Of a stretch of 64,000 bases of DNA, positions 41,721 to 52,500 are shown one piece after another. The position numbers and the translations under genes are program-made. The stretch comes from Marinobacterium nitratireducens. GTDB lineage: Bacteria; Pseudomonadota; Gammaproteobacteria; Pseudomonadales; Balneatricaceae. The stretch spans positions 422,062 through 486,061 of the forward strand of contig NZ_BMLT01000004.1 in the NCBI RefSeq assembly GCF_014645375.1, written 5' to 3'. The notes beneath the pieces are model-generated. The model was given only the letters and a program-made list of their open reading frames with translations, was not told the origin of the DNA and did not search any database. Positions within the stretch are counted from its first letter, which is position 1; the number at the start of each line of letters is the position of its first letter.

Positions 41721-43036
41721 CGGTGCAGGTGCCGGGACCGGCGGAGCGCCTGTTTGCCCAGATGCTTTCACTGCAACGCAAGGCCCGGGCCGCCGGGGAT
41801 GCCGGCAGCCTCGCCTATGCGCTGGTCAACGATGCCCAGCCACTGTTCGACTACCGTCACGCCGCGCTTGTGATCGACGGTCGTGTCCGGGCCGTCACAG
41901 GAATCAGCCAGGTCGAACCCAACGCCCCCTTCGTCGCCTTCATCGAAAATGCCGCACGTCAGTGGCTGGCCTGCGGTCCGTCAGCGACACCCGGCCGCGT
42001 CGATGCCGAGGCGCTGCGCCCGGACACCGTCGCCGACTGGCGGCAGCTTTCCGCCGGGGACGCATTCTGGCTGCCTTTCCTCGACCGCCGGCGGTTGCCG
42101 ATCGGCGGCCTCTGGATCGCGCGCGACCGCCCCTGGACGGACTCCGAGGGGGCACTGCTCAGCGAGCTTGGAGACTGCTACAGCCACGCCTGGCAGGCGT
42201 TGCACCCCCGCAGCGGCAGGCGTCTTGGGAGCCGGCGCTGGACGCTGCCGGTTGCAGCCGCCCTCGCTTCCCTGTTGCTGCTGGTGCCAGTCCGTCAATC
42301 GGTACTGGCGCCGGCCGAAGTGATACCGCTGAACGGTCAGGTGGTCACCGCGCCGCTGGACGGTGTCATCGCCGGATTCGAGGTCAAACCCAATCAGCCG
42401 GTACAACGCGGCGATACGCTGCTGCGTTTCGACTCCACCAGCCTTGAAGCCCGTGCCGCTGTCGCCGAGCGCAGCCTGGATGTCGCCCGGGCCGAACTGC
42501 GCAGCAACACCCAGCGCGCCTTTTCCGATACCGAGGCCAAATCCAGGCTGGATCTGCTTGCGGCCCGGGTGGAACAGAAACGCGCCGAGCGGGACTATGC
42601 GCTCGAGCTGCTCGCCCGCACCGAACTGCTCGCCGATCGCGACGGCATCGCCGTATTCGCCGACGCCGACCGCCTGACCGGCAAACCGGTGCAGACCGGC
42701 GAGCGCCTGCTGGCAATAGCAGCGCCCGACCGGGCCCAGTTGCGAATCGACCTGGCGGTGGGCGATGCGATCGAACTTGCGCCCGGTGCCAAGGTCACGC
42801 TGTTTCTGGACAGCGACCCGCTGACCCGCCATGGAGCCAGACTCGAGCGCCTTGCCTATGAAGCCGAACGTACGCCGACCGGACAGCTCGCGTATCGGCT
42901 CGACGCCCGCTTCGACGCCGCCCCGCCCCGCATCGGTCTGCGCGGTACCGCCAAGCTCTATGGCGAATCCGTGCCCCTCGCCCTCTATCTGCTGCGGCGG
43001 CCGCTATCGGCACTGCGCCAGGGGCTGGGCATCTAG
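41717..43036 (+). CDS. GAF-like/HlyD fusion adaptor
   Basis: A 439-residue inner-membrane protein. Residues 1-170 are cytoplasmic and look like a GAF-type sensor (L-F-D-Y-R-H-A-A-L-V-I-D-G, F-W-L-P-F-L-D-R-R-R-L-P-I-G-G-L-W-I). One membrane segment (about 174-192) follows, then a periplasmic HlyD part with half-lipoyl motifs (V-V-T-A-P-L-D-G-V-I-A-G-F and G-I-A-V-F-A-D) around a coiled coil at about 245-300. So a cytoplasmic signal may regulate the adaptor. It overlaps the first adaptor by 4 bp and abuts the M50 gene. Confidence 0.8.
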   Translation: MTVQVPGPAERLFAQMLSLQRKARAAGDAGSLAYALVNDAQPLFDYRHAALVIDGRVRAVTGISQVEPNAPFVAFIENAARQWLACGPSATPGRVDAEALRPDTVADWRQLSAGDAFWLPFLDRRRLPIGGLWIARDRPWTDSEGALLSELGDCYSHAWQALHPRSGRRLGSRRWTLPVAAALASLLLLVPVRQSVLAPAEVIPLNGQVVTAPLDGVIAGFEVKPNQPVQRGDTLLRFDSTSLEARAAVAERSLDVARAELRSNTQRAFSDTEAKSRLDLLAARVEQKRAERDYALELLARTELLADRDGIAVFADADRLTGKPVQTGERLLAIAAPDRAQLRIDLAVGDAIELAPGAKVTLFLDSDPLTRHGARLERLAYEAERTPTGQLAYRLDARFDAAPPRIGLRGTAKLYGESVPLALYLLRRPLSALRQGLGI

Positions 43037-45133
43037 ATGCGGCTACCGGCACTGCGTTCCGACCTGCAGCTTTCACCGACCGCCGCGGCGCTGGACGGAT
43101 CGCCGCAATGGACGCTCGCCGATCCGATACGGGGTCGCTACTTCAAACTGGGCGAAACCGCACTGCGGCTTCTGCGCCACTGGTCTCTGGGCGATCCGCA
43201 GCGGGTGCTGGCCGCCGCCAACGCGGAACCGGGCGCCACCGTCAATGAAACGGAACTCGCCCGCCTGCTGCAGTTTCTTCGCAACCATGACCTGATCGGC
43301 GCAGCTGACGACGAACAACGCGCCAGTTACGGCATCAAGGCCGCAGCCAGACGCAGAACCCTGTGGCAGGTGCTGCTGCAGCAGTACCTGTTCTTCCGCA
43401 TACCCCTGTGGCGCCCCGATACCTTTCTCAACCGTACCTGGCCCGGCCTTGAACGCTACGGCGCGCGGTTGCTCAAGACCGGTTTGCCCCTGGTGCTGGC
43501 ACTGGGTCTTTTTCTGGCGCTGCGCGACTGGGAGCGTTTTCTCGCCACCTTCCCGTACCTTTTCAGCCTTGGCGGCGCCCTGGCGTTCGGGGCGGCATTG
43601 CTGTTCGCCAAGCTTTGCCACGAATTCGGCCACGCTTACATGGCCAAGCGAGCCGGCTGCCGGGTCCAGAGCATGGGCGTGGCCTTTGTCGTGCTGTTTC
43701 CGCTGTTCTATACCGACGTCAGCGATGCCTGGCGGGTCACAGACCGGCGCACGCGACTGCTGATCGGCGCAGGCGGGATCCTTGCCGAACTGCTGCTGGC
43801 AGCCGTGGCTCTGCTGGCATGGTCACTGTTGCCGGACGGTCCCTGGCGCACAGCGGCCTTCATGCTTGCCAGCGCCACCTGGCTAACCACGCTGGCGGTC
43901 AACCTCAACCCTTTTCTGCGTTTCGATGGCTACTACCTGCTTGCCGACCTCTGGCGTGTGGAGAACCTGCACGAACGCGCCTTTGCATTGTGCCGATGGC
44001 GCCTGCGCGAGGCGCTGTTCGGTTATGGCAACCCGATGCCCGAGCCCTGGTCGCCGCCGCTGTATCGGCGGCTGCTGACCTGGGGCTATTGCGCCTGGCT
44101 GTGGCGCGCCGCGCTGTTCCTGACCATCGCGCTGCTGGTCTATCACCTTTTCTTCAAACTGCTGGGAACTGTACTGATGGTTGTCGAGCTTAGCTGGTTC
44201 ATCGGTCGACCGGTGACGCAGGAGATGCGCGAATGGTGGCGCGGCCGAAGCCGGGCAAGCCCGGTTCGAATGCTGCTGACCGCGTTGGCGCTGACCGGCG
44301 GCCTGATACTGCTGGTCGTCCCCTGGCGCAGCGATGTCGACATCCCGGCGCGCCTCGCCGCCGTTCATGCCAGCGCACTGCATGCCCCGATGCCTGCCCG
44401 CCTGCAGAAGCTTTTTGTCGAGGACGGCCAGGCCGTCAGGTCGGGCGATCCGTTGCTGCAGCTCGAGTCCCCGGACCTGGATGCGCAACAATTAATCGTC
44501 GACAGCCGGATCCGCATTCTCAGACTGCAGTTGCGACGTCAGGCGGCGAGGCCACAGACAGCGGCGGACGCCGGTATTCTGGAACGGCAGCTGGCCGAGG
44601 CCCTGGCCGAATCCGACGGACTGGCGGCACAGCGCGCGCGGCTGCTGGTTCGCGCGCCCCATGACGGCGTAGTACGGGACCTGATGGACGGCCTGGCGCC
44701 CGGCCGCTGGCTGGAGCCGCAATCAGGGTTGTTGCGCGTGGTGGGGCAACAGCTTCGCCTGCGCGGCTACCTGCCCGAACAGGCCCTGTGGCGTGTCGAA
44801 GCCGGTGCGCCCGGCCTTTTCATCGCCGACGATCCTCTTGAGCCTGCGCTTTCGGTACGCCTCGACGACATCAGCACAACCGGAGTCGCTTATCTGGACA
44901 TCGAATCGCTGGCGTCGGACCGCGGCGGCCCGCTGGCGGTTCGCCGCGACAAACAGGACCGGGCCAACCCCATTCAGGCACAGTACGCCGTCAACCTGAC
45001 ACTGCTCGAGCCTATCCCGGTGCCTGCGCAGACAAGGCGGGGGCTGGTGGTTGTACAGGGCCGCCAGGAATCGATCATTGGCGGGCTGATTCGCCGCGTG
45101 GCTGCACTGGGCATCCGGGAAAGCGGGTTCTGA
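43037..45133 (+). CDS. PqqD-like/M50 zinc metalloprotease/HlyD fusion protein
   Basis: A 698-residue polytopic protein. Residues 1-95 resemble a PqqD-like peptide-binding winged helix (Y-F-K-L-G-E-T-A-L-R-L-L). From about 145 to 430 lies a site-2-protease (M50) membrane core with the zinc motif H-E-F-G-H at 195-199 in a membrane helix and the second ligand motif N-L-N-P-F-L-R-F-D-G (Asp297), both intact. The C-terminal 250 residues are a periplasmic HlyD-type adaptor (A-P-M-P-A-R-L-Q-K-L-F-V-E-D-G-Q-A-V and V-R-A-P-H-D-G-V-V). It begins directly after the preceding stop. A protease fused to an export adaptor and a substrate-binding domain suggests cutting or holding of an exported protein, probably the LEPR-type giant protein encoded downstream. 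Confidence 0.85.
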   Translation: MRLPALRSDLQLSPTAAALDGSPQWTLADPIRGRYFKLGETALRLLRHWSLGDPQRVLAAANAEPGATVNETELARLLQFLRNHDLIGAADDEQRASYGIKAAARRRTLWQVLLQQYLFFRIPLWRPDTFLNRTWPGLERYGARLLKTGLPLVLALGLFLALRDWERFLATFPYLFSLGGALAFGAALLFAKLCHEFGHAYMAKRAGCRVQSMGVAFVVLFPLFYTDVSDAWRVTDRRTRLLIGAGGILAELLLAAVALLAWSLLPDGPWRTAAFMLASATWLTTLAVNLNPFLRFDGYYLLADLWRVENLHERAFALCRWRLREALFGYGNPMPEPWSPPLYRRLLTWGYCAWLWRAALFLTIALLVYHLFFKLLGTVLMVVELSWFIGRPVTQEMREWWRGRSRASPVRMLLTALALTGGLILLVVPWRSDVDIPARLAAVHASALHAPMPARLQKLFVEDGQAVRSGDPLLQLESPDLDAQQLIVDSRIRILRLQLRRQAARPQTAADAGILERQLAEALAESDGLAAQRARLLVRAPHDGVVRDLMDGLAPGRWLEPQSGLLRVVGQQLRLRGYLPEQALWRVEAGAPGLFIADDPLEPALSVRLDDISTTGVAYLDIESLASDRGGPLAVRRDKQDRANPIQAQYAVNLTLLEPIPVPAQTRRGLVVVQGRQESIIGGLIRRVAALGIRESGF

Positions 45134-45239
45134 GCCGGCGCCGGGGCAAGACCCAGATACGCGAAACAGCGGGTCCCGGTAGCGGGCGGTGGACTCGAGC
45201 GAAATTATGGGCCAGATTTTCAAACGCCTGTTGGTGCGT

Positions 45240-45267
45240 TTGACAACCACCTGCCATGGGCTAGTCT
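45240..45267 (+). promoter_or_regulatory. Sigma-70-like promoter ahead of the GNAT/collar/giant gene group
   Basis: TTGACA (45240-45245), a 16-base spacer and TAGTCT (45262-45267) lie 65 bases before the GNAT start. The -35 hexamer is perfect. It would start a transcript covering the GNAT, tail-collar and giant protein genes, separately from the adaptor genes. Confidence 0.6.
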
Positions 45268-45331
45268 GACTCCATGCGGTGGATGTCGTTGGCCACTGAC
45301 CTCCAGCCTTTTATCGCAAGGAAGCCTATAG

Positions 45332-45883
45332 GTGACGCCCATCGACTGTGACCTTCGCCGTCAGCAGGATGCCGACTACCCCTTTATCGAACGCCTCTAT
45401 GCCTCCACCCGCGCAGCGGAAATGGCCTCCTGTGGCTGGCCCCCGGTTGCCGTCGCGGAGTTTCTCCGCCATCAGTGCCAGTTGCAGTACCTTCACTATC
45501 GCGATCATTTTCCCGACGCCGAATTCTGGATTGTCGAACGCCAGGGTACGGCGATCGGCCGTCTGTACCTGTCCTGGGGCGACACCACTTTGCAGCTGAT
45601 CGATATCGCCCTCCTGCCCGAGCACCGCGGCAAGGGGATTGGCAGCGCACTGCTCGACATGCTGCTGACCCGCGCGGATAAGCATCAGCTAGCGGTGGGG
45701 CTTCACGTCGAAATCGACAACCCGGCCCGCCTGCTTTACCTGCGTCTGGGGTTCGAGACCCTGAACGACGAGGGCCTGTATCTCAGGATGCAGCGTGCAG
45801 CCGCATCTCGAGGCTGTAATACATCGCGCGATTCAGGAACCCGCACAGCAACAGAACAGGGTCGCCACCGAGGCGCCCGCTAG
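45332..45883 (+). CDS. GNAT-family acetyltransferase linked to the surface-protein locus
   Basis: A 183-residue protein starting with GTG at 45332, supported by AAGGAAG 8 bases upstream. Motif A is I-D-I-A-L-L-P-E-H-R-G-K-G-I-G-S-A-L-L, followed by L-H-V-E-I-D-N-P-A-R-L-L-Y-L-R-L-G-F. The last 30 residues are low-complexity and may be an extension past the fold. It stands directly before a collar-domain protein and the giant gene, so it may modify one of them; this is only context. Confidence 0.78.
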   Translation: MTPIDCDLRRQQDADYPFIERLYASTRAAEMASCGWPPVAVAEFLRHQCQLQYLHYRDHFPDAEFWIVERQGTAIGRLYLSWGDTTLQLIDIALLPEHRGKGIGSALLDMLLTRADKHQLAVGLHVEIDNPARLLYLRLGFETLNDEGLYLRMQRAAASRGCNTSRDSGTRTATEQGRHRGAR

Positions 45884-45909
45884 AAGCGATAACGACAAGG
45901 AGAAAGATC

Positions 45910-46476
45910 ATGAGCGAACCCTTTATCGGCGAAATACGCATGGTGGGTTTCAACTTCGCCCCGCGAGGCTGGGCCTTCTGTCAGGGACAGCTGCTGCCGA
46001 TTGCCCAGAATCAGGCGCTGTTTTCCCTGCTAGGCACGACCTATGGCGGTGACGGACGCTCCACCTTCGCGCTGCCGGACCTGCGTGGCCGCAGCCCGGT
46101 CGGTCAGGGGCATGGCCCAGGCCTCAGCGACATCCGTATCGGCGAACAGGCCGGCACCGAGTCCGTGACTCTGACCCAGGCGCAGATGCCATCGCATAGT
46201 CACAGCGCCGAGGCCAGCGTCGCCATACCGGCCAACAGCAGCAGTACTGATACCAATCCGGCGCCAGCCAGCAATACCGTGCTCGGCCCCGCCAGCAACA
46301 GTGGTCGCGCCGGCGCCCTCTATACCACTGATGCGGCTAACACCACCCTCGCTCCGTTCAATAATCCGGTCAACGTCCAGCCCGCGGGCGGCAACCAGTC
46401 CGTCGGTATTCGCAATCCCATGCTCGGTATGAATTTCATAATCGCTCTGGAGGGTATTTTCCCTCCCCGCAACTAA
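45910..46476 (+). CDS. Tail-collar domain protein (microcystin-dependent-protein type)
   Basis: A 188-residue protein of the phage tail-collar/MdpB family: G-E-I-R-M-V-G-F-N-F-A-P-R-G-W-A-F-C-Q-G, A-L-F-S-L-L-G-T-T-Y-G-G-D-G, F-A-L-P-D-L-R-G-R and the late G-M-N-F-I-I-A-L-E-G-I-F-P. No other phage gene is near. Stand-alone proteins of this type are found beside giant surface proteins and may be secreted fibres. No signal peptide is visible. AAGGAG precedes the start. Confidence 0.88.
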   Translation: MSEPFIGEIRMVGFNFAPRGWAFCQGQLLPIAQNQALFSLLGTTYGGDGRSTFALPDLRGRSPVGQGHGPGLSDIRIGEQAGTESVTLTQAQMPSHSHSAEASVAIPANSSSTDTNPAPASNTVLGPASNSGRAGALYTTDAANTTLAPFNNPVNVQPAGGNQSVGIRNPMLGMNFIIALEGIFPPRN

Positions 46477-46581
46477 CGCTGGAGGCCGCCGCTGCCTGGC
46501 AGTTTAACGGTGGCGCCATGTAACCCGCCCTTCCCGAGCCGGCTGTACCAACCGCCGCTCGGGCAGGCCCGGAGGTCACTT

Positions 46582-49500
46582 ATGAAGTGGTTCCGCCGCG
46601 CAGCAAAACATCAGACCAGAGCTCCTGCGGTATCGGAGGCTAAACCACCCTTGGCGCTGGCGCTGGAGCCGCGCATGATGTTCGACGGCGCGGTCGCCGC
46701 TACGACCGCCGAAACCCTTGTCGACACCCAGAACGCCGCTCCGGATAACACCAGTACACCCGATGCGGACGCAGCGCCTGCAACGGCCACCATCGACAAC
46801 CGCCAGGAAGTGGTCTTCGTCGACAGTCAGGTTCGCGATTATCAGCAACTGCTGGCACAGCTGCCGCAAAACGCCGAGGTGGTTGTCTTCGATGCCGGCG
46901 ACGATGGCCTTCAGGTGATCGCCGATACGCTGGGCGGCCGCCATGATATCGACGCCATCCACGTACTGAGCCATGGCGATATGGGCCAGCTGCAGCTGGG
47001 CAGTGACTGGTTGGACAGCAGCGAGATCACCGCCCGCAGCGACCTGCTCACTGCCATCGGCCAGTCGCTCGGCAAGGACGGCGATATTCTGCTGTACGGC
47101 TGCAGCGTGGGTGCCGATGGCGCCGGCTTCGATTTTGTTCGTTCGCTGGCGAGCGCGACGGGCGCCGATATTGCCGCCTCCAGCGATCTCACGGGCGCGG
47201 CAAACCTGGGTGGGGACTGGGAGCTGGAAGTGGCATCGGGCACTATCGAAGCGGCCGCGCTCGAACTGGGAGATTACGCGGGCCTGCTCACCGCCTTTAC
47301 CGACCCGCTGAATACCGATATCAGCCCGGGACTTGGCGGAGTCACAACCTTTACCAGTAACCTGGGCGGCATCTCCTTCACCTATACCTTTACCGGTGAC
47401 GGTGACGGCGGCGATATGACCTGGGAAAGCCAGTTCGGCGACGGCGATTCGGCATCGGTCAACCTGCTGTCCGGCACTTTCGATACCGGCACCACCGAAC
47501 GCGTGACCATCGCCCGCACCGATGCCGCCGACTTCACCTTCAGCAGCCTCTATATCAACAATACCGCCGGGCAAACCGTGACCGTTCAGGGCTACCTCGA
47601 TGGCACCCCGACTGGAAGCAGTCAGACAATGGGAACTGCGGTATCTGGGACGCTGAACTTTGGCGCGCTCCAGGTGGATGAAGTCCGCCTCACCAGCACT
47701 GATTTTATCAACACCAATATCGACAGTTTCAGCGGCAATACCGATCCGCCGGCGCCTCCTGCGCCCACCATCACCAGCGCCACCTACAATGCCGCGACCG
47801 GCGTCCTGATCGTGACCGGCACCGATTTGTCGGCCCTGGCCGGCGCCGCCAACGATATCGACGCCAGCCGGCTCACCCTGACCGGCGAAGGCGGCTCGAC
47901 CTACACCCTGACCGATACCAGCGATGTCGAGATCAGCTCCAGCACCAGCTTCTCCCTGACCCTGAGCGCCACCGACCAGGCCGCCATAAATCCGATTTTC
48001 AACAAGAACGGCACCAGCTCGACCGGAGCCACCACCTACAACCTGGCGGCAGCCGATGACTGGAACGCTGCCGTTACCAGTGGCGATACCTCGGACAGCG
48101 CCAACGCCGTAACGGTCAGCAATGTAGCCGCACCGACCATCACGAGCGCCACTTACGATGCTTCAACCGGCGTGCTGGCCGTGACCGGCACAGGCATGCT
48201 GAAACTGGCTGGCGCCAACAACGATATCGACGCCAGCCAGCTCACCTTCACCGGTGAAGGGGGTAGCACCTACACCCTGACCAATACCAGCGATGTCGAA
48301 ATCACCTCGGGTACCAGCTTTACCCTGGGCCTGAGCGCCCTCGACAAGGCTGCACTGCAGGCAATCCTCAACAACAATGGCACCAGCTCGGCAGGCGGCA
48401 CCCTCTATAATCTTGCCGCTGCTGATGACTGGAACACCGGCGCCGATTCGACGGTTGTGATTGCGGATACCTCTGGCAACACCATAACCGTCAGCAATTT
48501 CAATGCAGCACCCGTCATCAGCAACCTGAACGGCGACAGCGCCAGTTATTTGGAAGGGGCCTCCGCCGTACTCCTGGATAACGGCGGCGATGCAACGCTC
48601 ACCGATGCGGACTCCGCCGATTTCAACGGCGGCAACCTGTCAGTTGCCATTACCTCTGGCGAAGATGCGGCGGAAGACCTGCTCGGCATCGACACTTCGG
48701 GTACGGTCTCGCTCGCCGGCACCTCAGCAGGCAGTAACCTAAGTGTTGGCGGTACAGTCATCGGAACCCTGGGCAACAACATCACCGCCGGAAATGATCT
48801 GCTGGTCAACTTTAACGCCAATGCCACGCTGAGTAGGGTACAAACTCTGGTGCGGGCGCTCACCTATCAGAACAGCGATACTGCCGAGCCAACGACCGGT
48901 GCCCGCAACGTCAGAGTCACCGTCAACGACGGAGATGGTGGCACCAGTGCCAACGCCGACATCACGGTCAGCGTCACCGCTGTCAACGACGAGCCGACGC
49001 TTACGGCCACCGGCAGCAACCCCACCTTTACCGAGGGCGGTGCCGCGGCCAGCCTGTTCAACGGCACCTCGATCTCCACCGTCGAGGCCGGTCAGACGCT
49101 CACGGGCTTCAACTTTACTGTCACCAACGTCAGCAACGGTACTGACGAAGTTATCAATCTCGACGGCACGGTGATCGTACTGACCGACGGCGCCAGCGGT
49201 ACCACCGCGGGCAACAGCCTCACCTTCGGCGTCGCGGTTAGCGGCACCAACGCCACGATATCGCTGACCGGCGGCACGATGACGACCGCGACCGCCCAGA
49301 CGCTCATCGACAACATCAGCTACCAGAACAACAGCAACACCCCGAGCACCAGCAACCGGGTGGTAACGATCACGAGCTTGCGGGACAGCGGCGGCACTGC
49401 CAACGGCGGCGTCGATACCGCCAGCCTGTCGGTCGCCTCCACCGTGACGGTGGTCGGCGTCAACGACGCGCCGACCCTGACCGCCACCGGCAGCAACCCG

Positions 49501-52500
49501 ACCTTTACCGAGGGTGGCGCCGCGGCCAGTCTATTCAGCGGGGTCTCGGTCAGCACCGTCGAACCCGGCCAGTCGATTACCGCGCTGACGCTGACGGTAA
49601 GCAATCTCGCCAACGGCAGCGATGAAATCCTCGATATCGACGGTACCCAGGTCGCGCTGACCCATGGCAGCAACGGCACCACGGCCACCAACGCGCTAAG
49701 CTACAGCGTCAGCGTCGTTGGCACCACCGCCACCGTCTCACTGAGCGGCGGCAGCCTGTCGACGGCGGCAGCCCAGACGCTGGTCGACAACCTCGGTTAC
49801 CTGAACAACAGCGAGGATCCCGGTGCCGCCAACCGGGTCGTCACCCTCACCAGCCTGACCGACAGCGGCGGCACCGCCAACGGCGGCGACGATACCGCCA
49901 GCCCCGCCATTGCCTCGACGGTGTCCATCAGCGCGCTCAACGATGCACCGACCCTGTCCGGCGGCCCCTTGGTGCTGACGGGTACCGATGAGGACAGCAC
50001 CGGCAGCGGCACTCTGGTCTCCACCATTCTCGCCGGGCTGTCCCACGGCGATGTCGACAACGGAGCCCTTTCAGGTATCGCTATCCGGGATTCCAGCGGC
50101 AATGGCACCTGGCAGTACTCCACCGACGGCATCGGCTGGAACGCGGTCGGCAGCGTGAGCGATGGCGCAGCCCTGCTGCTCTCCTCGAGCACCCAGCTGC
50201 GCTACATACCGGACGGCATCGATGGCGAAAGCGCTACCCTGAGCTTCCGCGCCTGGGATCAGACCAGCGGCACCGCCTCCACCAATGCCTTGCGCAGCAC
50301 GGCCGATACCACCACCAACGGCGGCACCACAGCGTTTTCATCCGGTACCGCTCAGGCGAGCCTGGCGGTTACGGCGATCAACGACGCGCCAACGCTTACG
50401 GCAACCGGCATCAACCCAACCTATATCGAAGGCGACAGCGCCACCGACCTGTTCAGCGGGGTCGCGGTCGACAGCATCGAGCCCGGCCAGAACATCTTCG
50501 AAGTGACGCTGACGGTGTCCAGCCTGGCCGATGGTGCAGACGAAATCCTGCGGGCCGATGGCAGCGATATCGCGCTTATCGACGGCAACACCGGCGCCAC
50601 CGCCGGTACCAGTACCTTTTACAGCGTCAGCGTCACCGGGACGACCGCGACGGTCGAGCTGCGCAAGCTCGGCGGTATCGACTCCTCGACGGCAGCGACG
50701 CTGATCGACGGCCTCGGTTACCGTAACAACAGCGAAACTCCCTCGACTGGCGGCCGGACCGTGACGCTAACCGGCATTACCGACGTCGGCGGCACGACGA
50801 ACGGAGGCAACGACTCGACCGCCCTCGCCATCGCCTCGACGGTAACGGTAACCGCGGTCAACGACGCGCCGACCCTGGCCGCGACCGGCACCAACCCCAC
50901 CTTTATCGAAGGCGGTTCCGCGGTCGATCTTTTCAGCGGGGTCTCGGTCAGCACCGTCGAGGCCGGGCAAACCCTCAGCGGACTGACGCTGACGCTGACC
51001 AACCTCGCCAACGGCAGCGATGAGATTCTCGATATCGACGGCACCCAGGTCGCGCTGACCCATGGCAGCGCCGGCACCACGGCCACCAACGCGCTGAGCT
51101 ACAGCGTCAGCGTCGTTGGCACCACCGCCACCGTCTCACTGAGCGGCGGCAGCCTGTCGACGGCGGCGGCTCAGACGCTGGTCGACAGCATCGGTTACCT
51201 GAACAACAGCCAGGATCCCGATACCAGCAACCGCACAGTTACGCTCACCAGTATCAGCGACAGCGGCGGCACCGCCAACGGCGGCGACGATACCGCCAGC
51301 CTCGCCATTGCCTCGACGGTGTCCATCACCGCGCTCAACGATGCACCGACCCTGTCCGGCGGCCCCTTGGTGCTGACGGGTACCGATGAGGACAGCACCG
51401 GCAGCGGCACTCTGGTCTCCACCATACTCGCCGGGCTGTCCCACGGCGATGTCGACGGCGGCGCGCTTTCGGGGATTGCCGTCAGCGCCTCGAGCGGCAA
51501 TGGTACCTGGCAGTACTCCACCGACGGCATCGGCTGGAACGCGGTCGGCAGCATCACCGAAAGTGCAGCCCTGCTGCTCTCCTCGAGCACCCAGCTGCGC
51601 TATGTACCGGACGGCATCGACGGCGAAACCGCTACCCTGAGTTTCCGTGCCTGGGATCAGACCAGCGGCACCGCCTCCACCAATGCCACCCGCAGCACGG
51701 CCGATACCACCACCAACGGCGGCACCACAGCGTTTTCATCGGGCACCGCCCAGGCGAGCCTGGCGGTTACGGCGATCAACGACGTACCGACCCTGGCCGC
51801 GACCGGCACCAACCCCACCTTTATCGAGGGCGATTCCGCGGTCGATCTTTTCAGCGGGGTCTCGATCAGCACCGTCGAGGCTGGTCAAACCCTCAGCGGT
51901 CTGACGCTGACGGTGAGCAATCTCGCCAACGGCAGCGATGAAATTCTCGATATCGACGGCACCCAGGTCGCGCTGACCCATGGCAGCGCCGGCACCACGG
52001 CCACCAACGCGCTGAGCTACAGTGTCTCGGTTGCCGGCACCACCGCCACCGTCTCACTGAGCGGCGGCAGCCTGTCGACGGCGGCGGCCCAGACGCTGGT
52101 CGACAACCTCGGTTACCTGAACAACAGCGAGGATCCCGGTGCCGCCAACCGGGTCGTCACCCTCACCAGCCTGACCGACAGCGGCGGCACCGCCAACGGC
52201 GGCGACGATACCGCCAGCCTCGCCATTGCCTCGACGGCGTCCATCAGCGCGCTCAACGATGCACCGACCCTGTCCGGCGGCCCCTTGGTGCTGACGGGTA
52301 CCGATGAGGACAGCACCAGCAGCGGCACTCTGGTCTCCACCATACTCGCCGGGCTGTCCCACGGCGATGTCGACAACGGAGCCCTTTCAGGTATCGCTAT
52401 CCGGGATTCCAGCGGCAATGGCACCTGGCAGTACTCCACCGACGGCATCGGCTGGAACGCGGTCGGCAGCGTGAGCGATGGCGCAGCCCTGCTGCTCTCC

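Noticed and set aside
45910..46476. Prophage remnant
   Set aside because: A tail-collar domain alone is not evidence of phage; no capsid, integrase, lysis or other tail genes are near.
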